Positions 1-5,166 of a DNA stretch of 5,167 nt are shown one piece after another. The position numbers and the translations under genes are program-made. Position 1 is the first letter of the stretch. Every line of letters begins with the position of its first letter. The notes beneath the pieces are model-generated. The model searched no databases and had not been told where the DNA came from. It was given only the letters and a program-made list of their open reading frames with translations. The DNA comes from Bacteroidales bacterium (GTDB lineage: Bacteria > Bacteroidota > Bacteroidia > Bacteroidales > UBA932). The stretch is taken from NCBI GenBank assembly GCA_004552115.1, contig SFPH01000086.1:1-5167 (forward strand), given 5' to 3'.

Positions 1-1
1 G

Positions 2-457
2 AAAGAGGATGACCCGGCGGCATACGGGCGTCTCCGTGACCTCTATGTCCACGGCCAGGACTGGCGCATCCCGCCATCCTCCTTCATTGTGGTTTTCAGC
101 ACCTTGCCGGAAGGCCGCTTCATTGACATCGACCTCGGCATCTCTCTCCAGAGCATGTCCCTGAAGGCCGTGGAACTGGGCTACAACTGCCTTATGATAG
201 GCCGCAACACGCCCGAGGAGCTTGCCGAGGCATATTCCGCCGGCGACCCGGCCCGCGCCGCCTCCATTGCCGGCCTCCATCCCCTGGTCTTTCTGGCAGT
301 GGGCAAGGCGGACCAGAGCGCCTTTCTCAAGCCGGTCTCATTGGCCGACGCCCCTCTCGACGAATCCGGCCATCCCGCTCCCGGCTTCCTGGCCTACTAC
401 GACAAGGACGGGGTGCACTATGTCCCTAAGCTGGTGCTGGAGGACATCCTTCTGTAG
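2..457 (+). CDS. Nitroreductase family protein, 3' part (5' end beyond the window)
   Basis: The reading frame is open from the left edge to the TAG at 455-457, giving 151 visible residues, so the start lies outside the window. The first in-frame candidate start, GTG at 89, is internal to conserved sequence and is not a real start. The visible part matches the C-terminal half of Bacteroidota nitroreductase-like flavoproteins. It has a hydrophobic strand (FIVVFS), then an IDIDLGISLQSMSLKAVELG helix followed by the CLMIG turn that packs against FMN in the family, and a tail YYDKDGVHYVPKLVLEDIL close to the usual HYVPKRKLEDI ending. Such proteins are cytoplasmic homodimers that use FMN and NAD(P)H to reduce nitro, quinone or similar substrates; the substrate cannot be told here. 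The gene is GC-rich (58% and 73% in two counted 60-base blocks), unlike the next gene. Family assignment is fairly sure, subfamily is not. Confidence 0.85.
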   Translation, partial: KEDDPAAYGRLRDLYVHGQDWRIPPSSFIVVFSTLPEGRFIDIDLGISLQSMSLKAVELGYNCLMIGRNTPEELAEAYSAGDPARAASIAGLHPLVFLAVGKADQSAFLKPVSLADAPLDESGHPAPGFLAYYDKDGVHYVPKLVLEDILL

Positions 458-512
458 CCTTTAGCAGGTGCGGTGCCGGCCCACTACTGCCATTCCCCCT
501 ACGTCTGGCCAC

Positions 513-555
513 TACTATTTTATGATTGTCATTTTATGACTACTATAAAATAGTA
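513..555. repeat. AT-rich inverted repeat with nested direct repeats upstream of the ATPase gene
   Basis: TACTATTTTAT (513-523) and ATAAAATAGTA (545-555) form a perfect 11-base inverted repeat around a 21-base spacer. Inside it, ATTTTATGA occurs twice (517-525 and 531-539, period 14). ACTACTAT occurs twice (511-518 and 539-546, offset 28, twice 14). A second, shorter hairpin pairs ATTTTAT (531-537) with ATAAAAT (545-551) over a 7-base loop, so the two foldings exclude each other. The right arm covers the place where the -33 element of the promoter at 573 would lie. It could be an operator for the ATPase gene, or an AT-rich terminator of the nitroreductase transcript. The sequence does not decide between them. 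Confidence 0.6.
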
Positions 556-572
556 ATATCTATTTTTTTGAT

Positions 573-580
573 TATATTTG
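573..580 (+). promoter_or_regulatory. Bacteroidota-type -7 promoter box (TATATTTG) for the ATPase gene
   Basis: TATATTTG matches the Bacteroidota consensus TAnnTTTG exactly. No clean TTTG -33 element is seen about 20 bases upstream; that region is occupied by the inverted repeat ending at 555. The box ends 20 bases before the ATG at 600, which predicts a short leader of roughly a dozen bases. An identical box at identical spacing precedes the phosphoesterase gene at 2288. Confidence 0.6.
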
Positions 581-599
581 CACAAAAGATATCAAGACA

Positions 600-1742
600 A
601 TGAGAAATCCTTTTGTGACAAATGGTTATGCCGGTGCGGATTATTTCTGCGACAGGGTGACTGAGACGGCAGATCTGAGGAACTTGCTTGGGAATGAAAA
701 CAATTTAGCATTAATATCACCGAGGAGACTCGGCAAGACTGAGTTGATTAACCACGTCTTCGATTGTGATGAATTCAGGAACGACTATTATTGTTTTCTG
801 GTGGATGTTTATGCTTCCAAATCTTTAAGCGATTTTGTCAATCTGTTGGGGAAAGCCGTTCTGGATACATTGAAGCCAAAAGGGAAGGCGGTATGGGAGG
901 TATTCCTCTCTGCGGTCAATTCTCTGCGTGCTGAAATATCCTTCGATATTAACGGTCAGCCGAGCTGGAGTGTAGGCCTTGGTGAGATTAGAAACCCGGC
1001 GGCTACATTGGACGAGATTTTTACTTACCTCCAGAATGCGGACAAGCCCTGCATTGTGGCTATTGATGAGTTTCAGCAGATTGCCAAATATCCTGAGTCA
1101 ACGGTCGAGGCTACTATTCGGACATACGTTCAGAAAACCACCAATGCTCATTTCATCTTCTCGGGAAGTCAGCGGCACTTGATGAACGGGATCTTCACCT
1201 CTCCGTCAAGACCATTCTATCAAAGTGTGACAATAATCAATCTCCAGCCTCTCCCGCTTGACAAGTACACTGAATTCGCCGTGGAAAAGTTCGAGCAGAA
1301 TGGAAAAGAACTGGACCCTGAAGTGGTCGCTGCCCTATATGAACAGTTCGACGGGGTGACGAGTTACATTCACCGGGTACTCAATATCTTGTTCTCCAAA
1401 ACGGATGAAGGTGGCAGATGCGGTGTCTGTATGATTGAGGGAGCTGTGGATTTCATAGTAAGGCTGTCATCGGACAGCTATGAGTCCTTGTTGTATCAAA
1501 TGCCGGTAAAACAAAGAGATTTGCTTCTTGCAATTGCTTCTGAACGTAAAGCCAAGCAAATCAAGGGCGGAAAGTTCGTAAAGAAATATTCACTTCTATC
1601 TACCAGCAGCGTAAGCGCAGCCCTCAAGGGCCTTCTCGACAAGGATTTCCTGACAGAGGACAAGGGCGTGTATTCTCTATATGACAAGTTCTTTGTCCTC
1701 TGGCTCGAAAAGAAAGGCCTGATTGCAAAGCCTATTGCTTGA
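600..1742 (+). CDS. AAA/archaeal-type P-loop ATPase with C-terminal winged helix
   Basis: A 380-residue protein starting with the MRNPF N-terminus typical of this Bacteroidota ATP-binding family, which supports the ATG at 600. Visible parts are: N-terminal region with YFCDR (15-19), Walker A SPRRLGKTE (40-48; the usual first glycine is serine, as is common in this group, and K46 and T47 are kept), Walker B CIVAIDE (151-157) with D156 and E157, and a sensor-like strand FIFSGSQ (185-191). A probable winged-helix domain covers about 300-375 and ends in the YDKFFVLWLEKK motif. No signal peptide or membrane segment is seen, so it is predicted cytoplasmic. It belongs to the archaeal ATPase/STAND-like class, whose physiological role is mostly unknown; DNA binding through the winged helix is inference. 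It stands alone with its own promoter. GC is about 40-47% in sampled blocks, lower than the flanks, suggesting transfer. Confidence 0.93.
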   Translation: MRNPFVTNGYAGADYFCDRVTETADLRNLLGNENNLALISPRRLGKTELINHVFDCDEFRNDYYCFLVDVYASKSLSDFVNLLGKAVLDTLKPKGKAVWEVFLSAVNSLRAEISFDINGQPSWSVGLGEIRNPAATLDEIFTYLQNADKPCIVAIDEFQQIAKYPESTVEATIRTYVQKTTNAHFIFSGSQRHLMNGIFTSPSRPFYQSVTIINLQPLPLDKYTEFAVEKFEQNGKELDPEVVAALYEQFDGVTSYIHRVLNILFSKTDEGGRCGVCMIEGAVDFIVRLSSDSYESLLYQMPVKQRDLLLAIASERKAKQIKGGKFVKKYSLLSTSSVSAALKGLLDKDFLTEDKGVYSLYDKFFVLWLEKKGLIAKPIA

Positions 1743-1905
1743 TTCTGAAGTACTCCAGCCGGGCCTTGTAATTGTCCTGGGCTGTGAGGCAGGTGTCGAT
1801 TAGATAACCGGGAGCATTGTTCCATTCCTTGCAGTCCTTTCCGGAATCCCGTGTCTTGAAGCGAATTCTGTAACTGATCGGGATCAAAAGACCATTATCT
1901 TTTTG
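1732..1905 (-). pseudogene. Unrecognised C-terminal gene remnant
   Basis: A minus-strand frame runs from about 1905 to the TAG at 1732-1734. It encodes about 57 residues, including YRIRFKTRDSGKDCKEW and ending TAQDNYKARLEYFRIKQ. It has no start codon with a plausible leader, and similarity cannot begin much before 1902, because that frame overlaps the tail of the neighbouring ATPase remnant. In the 42 codons from 1860 down, GC by codon position is 45%, 38% and 69%. This is the pattern expected of translated DNA in a moderately GC-rich genome and not of chance open frame. The end overlaps the last 11 bases of the convergent ATPase gene. I do not recognise the family. It is most simply the 3' stub of a gene whose 5' part was lost. 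Confidence 0.4.
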
Positions 1906-2024
1906 AGCCAGAGACGGAGGACAGGGTCGCCGATTATTATCCCTTTTCCGCTGAGTTCAATCAATTCTTTTCCTATGAGCGCATTTTTCAGACGTGGTAT
2001 GTTGGAAGGAGATCCATAAATGAC
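1884..2024 (-). pseudogene. Remnant of a second AAA/archaeal-type ATPase (winged-helix tail only)
   Basis: Reading the minus strand from about 2024 to the TGA at 1884-1886 gives a peptide containing IYGSPSNIPRLKNALIGKEL, then a GKG turn and DPVLRLWLKK. This is the characteristic C-terminal winged-helix ending of Bacteroidota archaeal-type ATPases (SN..R.KKAL..K..I...GK...F.DP....W.K). It aligns in order with the C-terminus of the intact ATPase at 600-1742 (SSVSAALKGLLDKDFL, then FFVLWLEKK), but is clearly a diverged relative and not a recent copy. The Walker A, Walker B and sensor regions are absent upstream, where a different gene's sequence sits in another frame, so this cannot be functional. 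The frame opens after a TAA at 2055-2057, but residues before the IYGSP motif do not look like the family. Confidence 0.7.
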
Positions 2025-2119
2025 ATTGCGTGCCTGTCTCCAATGAATGAGTTCTTATAATTCACTGTAAACGTAATGTCATATGCCGGGGACAGCCTCC
2101 AGATGCCGTCTTCTTCATT
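2018..2119 (-). pseudogene. HipA-like C-terminal kinase-domain scrap
   Basis: A minus-strand frame carries EEDGIWRLSPAYDITFTVN followed by about ten residues and RHAMSF. WRLSPAYD[IL]TF is a hallmark of the HipA C-terminal domain, the Ser/Thr kinase fold of HipBA-type toxins, and a histidine-methionine-serine motif follows it in family members. The frame is open from 2296 to the TGA at 1988-1990. The stretch expected before this motif, the N.DDH.KNF catalytic region, is not visible in any frame, and sequence after HAMSF does not continue as HipA. Only about 34 residues are recognisable, so this is an inactive relic that abuts the ATPase remnant in another frame. The ATG at 2296 overlaps the divergent phosphoesterase start and is not a credible start. 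Confidence 0.7.
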
Positions 2120-2260
2120 GCTTCCACCTTCCCGAATCCCGGGTGATAACCGCCCTGCCAATTCAGCTTGCAGATTTCCTTCCCCTGCGGTGATGAACCG
2201 GAACGGAGAAGGAGAATAAAACATGCGATTATCTATTCCCAATATCTCGTCAAAAATGAA

Positions 2261-2268
2261 TATATTTG
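2261..2268 (+). promoter_or_regulatory. Bacteroidota-type -7 promoter box (TATATTTG) for the phosphoesterase gene
   Basis: TATATTTG is an exact TAnnTTTG match, ending 20 bases before the ATG at 2288, the same sequence and spacing as at 573-580. No TTTG -33 element is evident 19-21 bases upstream. The spacing supports the ATG at 2288 over the in-frame ATG at 2300. Confidence 0.6.
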
Positions 2269-2287
2269 TAGAAACTAAAGTACAAGT

Positions 2288-3178
2288 ATGAATCACATAA
2301 TGAAGTTTGCCGCAGTGGCACTGCTTGCTCTCACAGCCTGCAGCAATGACGATACCATCGTTCTCTACCAGGTTTCAGACCCTCAGTTCGGCTTCTATGC
2401 GAAGAACGCCGACTTCGTCTATGAGACAGGAACGTTCACCAAGGCTGTCGAGGCCATCAATGCCACCAGCCCGGATGCCGTCATCTACACCGGCGATATC
2501 GTGCACGACCACAAGGACAGCCTTCAGTGGGAGGGCTTTCTCGGCATTGCCTCCACAATCAATCCGGAAATCAGGCAGTTGAGCCTGCCCGGAAACCACG
2601 ATGTGCACGGAAAGGAAGGCAGGGTTGATCTGACTTATTGGGAAAAGTACATCGGAGCGGACAGGTTCAGCGAGAAAATAGGCAATGTCCGTCTCATAGG
2701 CATTGACAGCAATCTTTACAAATATGTAGAGGGCTCCGAGGCCGATCTGGAGCAGAAGGCCTGGCTCGAGGGTGAACTTGCGAAAGGAAAGAAGGGGGAG
2801 ATGACGCTGGTCCTTGCCCATCATCCGTTTTTCCTGAAATCAGCGGATGAACCGGAGGAGTATTTCAATATCAAGCCTGAAACCAGGACATATTACACGG
2901 AGCTGTTCAGGAAGGCAGGGGTCAAGGCCGTCATCTGCGGACACAAGCACGACAATTACGTGACTGCTGACGGGGAAATCCCTTACATCACCACCAGCGC
3001 TACGGGCAAGCCTCTCGGAGCGGCACCTTCAGGCGTGAGGGTCTTCGTCTGCGAGAAGGGCAATCTCTACCACGCATACTTCGCCCTGGATGAGATTCCG
3101 GGAAGCAGGGCAGAGCTCATTGACGCAGTAAAGAAAACCGCGGAAACCGGTCAGGATTCCGCGGCTGTGAGAAATTAA
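2288..3178 (+). CDS. Lipoprotein calcineurin-like metallophosphoesterase (CPPED1-like)
   Basis: A 296-residue protein with a short lipoprotein signal: hydrophobic stretch 6-17 and lipobox LTAC with the acylated cysteine at 18. The residues after it, SNDD, resemble the acidic export signal that sends Bacteroidota lipoproteins to the cell surface. The metallophosphoesterase metal-site blocks appear in order: SDPQFG (30-35; D31 with Gln at 33 where many relatives have His, as in CPPED1-type enzymes), TGDIVHD (68-74), PGNHD (101-105), AHHPFF (177-182) and CGHKHDN (217-223). All expected ligands for a two-metal hydrolase are present, so it should be active on a phosphoester in the periplasm or at the surface; the substrate is unknown. 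It appears monocistronic, with its own promoter box and convergent to the META lipoprotein. The start is ATG 2288, with ATG 2300 as alternative. Confidence 0.93.
   Translation: MNHIMKFAAVALLALTACSNDDTIVLYQVSDPQFGFYAKNADFVYETGTFTKAVEAINATSPDAVIYTGDIVHDHKDSLQWEGFLGIASTINPEIRQLSLPGNHDVHGKEGRVDLTYWEKYIGADRFSEKIGNVRLIGIDSNLYKYVEGSEADLEQKAWLEGELAKGKKGEMTLVLAHHPFFLKSADEPEEYFNIKPETRTYYTELFRKAGVKAVICGHKHDNYVTADGEIPYITTSATGKPLGAAPSGVRVFVCEKGNLYHAYFALDEIPGSRAELIDAVKKTAETGQDSAAVRN
3138..3164 (+). repeat. 8-base perfect inverted repeat at the end of the phosphoesterase gene
   Basis: CCGCGGAA (3138-3145) and TTCCGCGG (3157-3164) pair perfectly over an 11-base loop, inside the last codons of the phosphoesterase. 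A T-rich run (ATTAATTTTT, 3175-3184) starts about ten bases after the stem. It may take part in transcription termination, but the distance between stem and T run is too long for a textbook intrinsic terminator, so this is tentative. Confidence 0.35.
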
Positions 3179-3186
3179 TTTTTGTG

Positions 3187-3208
3187 AAAAACCAGATTTG
3201 CCTGGTCT
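3187..3208 (-). terminator. Intrinsic terminator of the META lipoprotein gene
   Basis: On the minus strand AGACCAG pairs with CTGGTTT (seven pairs including one G-U) over a six-base loop, GCAAAT. The stem runs directly into five consecutive T residues (complement of A3187-3191). It begins ten bases after the TAA stop at 3219-3221. This is the expected geometry for a Rho-independent terminator. On the + strand the stem is not followed by T residues, so it is oriented for the leftward transcript. Confidence 0.65.
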
Positions 3209-3218
3209 GTGTCTGAGA

Positions 3219-3659
3219 TTATCTGGTCATTCTCAGGACGACATTGCCGTCTTCCGAGCAGAAGACCAGATCCTCATTGTCTTTCCTTGCGGTTCTGGCG
3301 GCCTCGGCAGCCTGGAAAATAAGCATTTCCGCTTTCATGTCCCGGCACATCATCTTCGTTGCGGCGAGAGGGGAGAAGGATACCTCATTGTTCTCGCCCA
3401 ATGTGAAACCGCCCATGAAGCTGTTGCATCCTGTGGTGCCGCTCACACTCTTCTCGGCAATGTTGAAGTTGATGGAAGGGACATTGCCCTCGTTTCCGGT
3501 CACGGCCTGACCCATTGCCTCGGTTATGGTCCACTGCCCGTCAATATCGGCTGAGGTCAGCGCCTTCTTGCCCGTTCCGCAGGAAATCATTGTCATAATG
3601 CAGGAAATGACTGCAATCCAAAGTGCTGTTCTTTTCATTTTCATAAGATTTTTGTTCAT
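3219..3659 (-). CDS. META-domain (HslJ-like) lipoprotein
   Basis: A 146-residue protein if started at the ATG at 3657-3659. The in-frame ATG at 3737 is upstream but its extra 26 residues are not signal-like, and ATGs at 3644 and 3638 are alternatives. Using 3659, a positively charged N-terminus and hydrophobic stretch (13-26) precede a lipobox-like MISC with Cys27. Residues about 40-146 are a META domain: DGQWTITEA, the GTTGCNSFMGGF motif, SPLAATKMMCRDM, and a C-terminal strand VVLRMTR. The motif cysteines in GCNSF and KMMC are both present. META domains occur in HslJ of E. coli and in many surface or periplasmic lipoproteins; their biochemical role is poorly known, with stress or antibiotic tolerance reported for HslJ. 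It lies 74 bases after the XRE gene on the same strand and ends in an intrinsic terminator. Confidence 0.9.
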   Translation of the reverse strand: MNKNLMKMKRTALWIAVISCIMTMISCGTGKKALTSADIDGQWTITEAMGQAVTGNEGNVPSINFNIAEKSVSGTTGCNSFMGGFTLGENNEVSFSPLAATKMMCRDMKAEMLIFQAAEAARTARKDNEDLVFCSEDGNVVLRMTR

Positions 3660-3670
3660 GTGCCCCTGTC

Positions 3671-3722
3671 CGGCGCCGTGCCGGAGCCGGCTCCACAGTA
3701 CTAAATGCACATTTCCGGAAAT
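3671..3722. promoter_or_regulatory. Palindrome cluster between the XRE regulator and META gene
   Basis: The 74-base gap (3660-3733) contains several perfect palindromes: ATTTCCGGAAAT (3711-3722), AGTACT (3697-3702), GGAGCCGGCTCC (3683-3694) and CGGCGCCG (3671-3678). The first is flanked by direct TGCAC copies (3706-3710 and 3725-3729). TCCGGC (3669-3674) can also pair with GCCGGA (3680-3685) over five bases. No exact TAnnTTTG box is seen on the minus strand here, the nearest being TGCATTTA with two mismatches. The palindromes may be operator sites for a dimeric regulator such as the upstream XRE protein, or RNA structure in the leader; both are inference. Confidence 0.4.
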
Positions 3723-3733
3723 CTTGCACGGAA

Positions 3734-3949
3734 TCATCCATTATTGTCGGGCCTGTACTCGAGAATATCACCAGGCTGGCAGTCAAGAGCCTTGCAAATC
3801 GCATCGAGAGTCGTGAATCTCACCGCCTTGGCCTTCCCGGTCTTCAGTATGGAAAGGTTGGTGGGGGAGATTCCGATTCTTTCGGCAAGCTCGCCCGATG
3901 ACATCTTGCGACGGGCGAGCATCACATCTACATTAACTATTATAGGCAT
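3734..3949 (-). CDS. XRE-family transcriptional regulator, YozG/Cro-C1 type
   Basis: A 71-residue DNA-binding protein. The ATG at 3947-3949 is preferred over a TTG one codon upstream, because it overlaps the flotillin stop as TGATG and gives the family's usual N-terminus MPIIVNVDVMLARRKMS. A helix-turn-helix spans about 17-37 (SSGELAERIGISPTNLSILK). The GKAKAVRF (38-45), TLDAICKALDCQPGDILEY (47-65) blocks are those of the small YozG-like HTH proteins. Members of this group are often encoded beside DUF2975 membrane proteins; here the upstream partner is a flotillin. The one-base stop/start overlap implies translational coupling and a shared transcript. Its target is unknown, with autoregulation of the operon or of the META gene as candidates. 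The TGA at 3734-3736 closes it. Confidence 0.95.
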   Translation of the reverse strand: MPIIVNVDVMLARRKMSSGELAERIGISPTNLSILKTGKAKAVRFTTLDAICKALDCQPGDILEYRPDNNG

Positions 3950-5166
3950 CAATGTTCAGTTGGAGTTTCACTTTCGGCGGCCTCCGGTGCGGCTTCATTG
4001 CCCTTGAGATATCCCGGAAGGCTCATTCCGGCCATGTTGAAAAGATCCTCAAGCGGCGGAACGGACTTCATCATGTTGGAAATGAAGTTGGAAGTGGCGG
4101 TCTTGCCGTCGGCTCCGTTTCCGTCCCATACGGTCACCTTGTCGATCTTTATGCCCTTGACAGCCTCCACCTGGGTCTTGACGAGTTCAGGAAGCTTGTC
4201 GGCAATGAGCATGAGCACGGCCTTCTGAGGGTCTCCTGCGGCAGCGGAAACGAGCTGGTTGAAACCCTGGGCCTGCTTGGACAGAATCTCCAGCATACCT
4301 CTCGCCTGAGCATCCATCTTGGCATAGATTGCGTCAGCCTCACCCTTGGCCATTCTGCGGATTTTCTCGGCCTCTGCCTCGGCATCGATGATGGCCTTCT
4401 CCTTCTCGATCTCGGCAGGCACCACAACATTGGCGGTCTGGGTAGCCTTCTCCCTTTCGGCACGGGCTGCCTCGGCGTCGCGCTCGGACTTGTATGCCTC
4501 CTCCAATGCCTTCGCTGCCTGGACTTTCTCCGCAGCTACGGCAATTCTTGCGGCCTCGGCCTCCTTCTCCCTGCGGATTGCATCGGAATTGGCAATGGCA
4601 ATCTTGGAATTGTTCTCTCCTTCAACCGCCTTGGCATTGGCGTCAGCGGTGCAGATACGGGTATCCCTCTGGGTCTCGGCGATTCGGATATCCTTGTCCC
4701 TGTCAGCCTCGGCCTTTCCGATTTCACCGAAACGGTTCTGCTCTGCAACGCTCTTCTTGGCATCGTTGATGGCCTTGGCGGCAGCCTCCTTACCGAGAGC
4801 CTCGATGTAGCCGGACTCGTCCCGGATATCGGTCACGTTCACATTGATGAGCTTCAGGCCGATTTTGCGGAGCTCAGCCTCGACATTGGTGCTGACATTG
4901 GCCAGGAACTTGTCGCGGTCGGAGTTGATCTCCTCGATGTCCATAGTCGCAATCACGAGACGGAGCTGGCCGAAGAGAATGTCGGTGGCGATGTTCTGGA
5001 TATTGTCAATGCTGAGGCCGAGGAGACGCTCGGCGGCATTGGTCATATTCTCAGGTTCGGTGGAAATTCCGACGGTGAAGCGGCAAGGCACGTCCACGCG
5101 GATGTTCTGCTTGCTGAGGGCGTTGGTGAGGTTGCACTCGATGGAGATCGGCTTGAGATCGAGGAA
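3949..5166 (-). CDS. Flotillin-like SPFH/Band 7 membrane-scaffold protein, N-terminus beyond the window
   Basis: The frame is open from the right edge (first whole codon 5166-5164) to the TGA at 3949-3951, giving 405 visible residues. An internal GTG at 5097 sits within conserved sequence and is not the start, so the N-terminal membrane segment and early Band 7 domain, perhaps 60-70 residues, are missing. Visible parts: remaining SPFH domain at about 1-115 (LDLKPISIECNLTNALSKQN, FGQLRLVIATM, IGLKLINVNVTDI); a long Ala/Glu-rich coiled coil at about 150-310 with repeated EAEAEK-type units including KGEADAIYAKMDAQARG; and the flotillin tail with VKGIKIDKVTVWDG and SVPPLEDLFNMAGMSLP. Flotillins oligomerise on the inner membrane face and organise membrane microdomains. 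The C-terminus is extended by an acidic GNEAAPEAAESETPTEH. It forms the upstream partner of the overlapping XRE gene. The family call is secure. Confidence 0.96.
   Translation of the reverse strand, partial: FLDLKPISIECNLTNALSKQNIRVDVPCRFTVGISTEPENMTNAAERLLGLSIDNIQNIATDILFGQLRLVIATMDIEEINSDRDKFLANVSTNVEAELRKIGLKLINVNVTDIRDESGYIEALGKEAAAKAINDAKKSVAEQNRFGEIGKAEADRDKDIRIAETQRDTRICTADANAKAVEGENNSKIAIANSDAIRREKEAEAARIAVAAEKVQAAKALEEAYKSERDAEAARAEREKATQTANVVVPAEIEKEKAIIDAEAEAEKIRRMAKGEADAIYAKMDAQARGMLEILSKQAQGFNQLVSAAAGDPQKAVLMLIADKLPELVKTQVEAVKGIKIDKVTVWDGNGADGKTATSNFISNMMKSVPPLEDLFNMAGMSLPGYLKGNEAAPEAAESETPTEH

Noticed and set aside
1756..1784. Possible CAGCC...GGCTG hairpin terminator after the ATPase gene
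   Set aside because: Long loop, internal mismatches and no following T run; the bases are better explained as part of the minus-strand coding remnant.
1496..1825. 109-residue open frame on the minus strand
   Set aside because: Mostly antisense to the ATPase 3' end, with composition typical of an antisense frame and no recognisable motif; a different minus frame (1732-1905) shows the coding signature here.
1803..2152. Direct repeats GATAACCG (1803, 2145) and GAATCCCG (1844, 2134) flanking the remnants
   Set aside because: Eight-base matches at this distance are expected a few times by chance in this region, and their order is not that of target-site duplications.
2375..2824. 149-residue open frame on the minus strand
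   Set aside because: Entirely antisense to the phosphoesterase, whose metal-site motifs occupy the + strand; no family features in the antisense product.
3198..3554. 118-residue open frame on the + strand
   Set aside because: Antisense to the META lipoprotein, which has clear domain motifs and its own terminator.
3660..3737. N-terminal extension of the META protein to the ATG at 3737
   Set aside because: The extra 26 residues do not resemble a signal peptide and would bury the lipoprotein signal; the ATG at 3659 gives a normal lipoprotein N-terminus.
4346..4810. 154-residue Ala/Ser-rich open frame on the + strand
   Set aside because: Antisense of the flotillin Ala/Glu-rich coiled coil, whose codons read Ser/Ala/Leu-rich on the other strand; a well-known artefact of such repeats.
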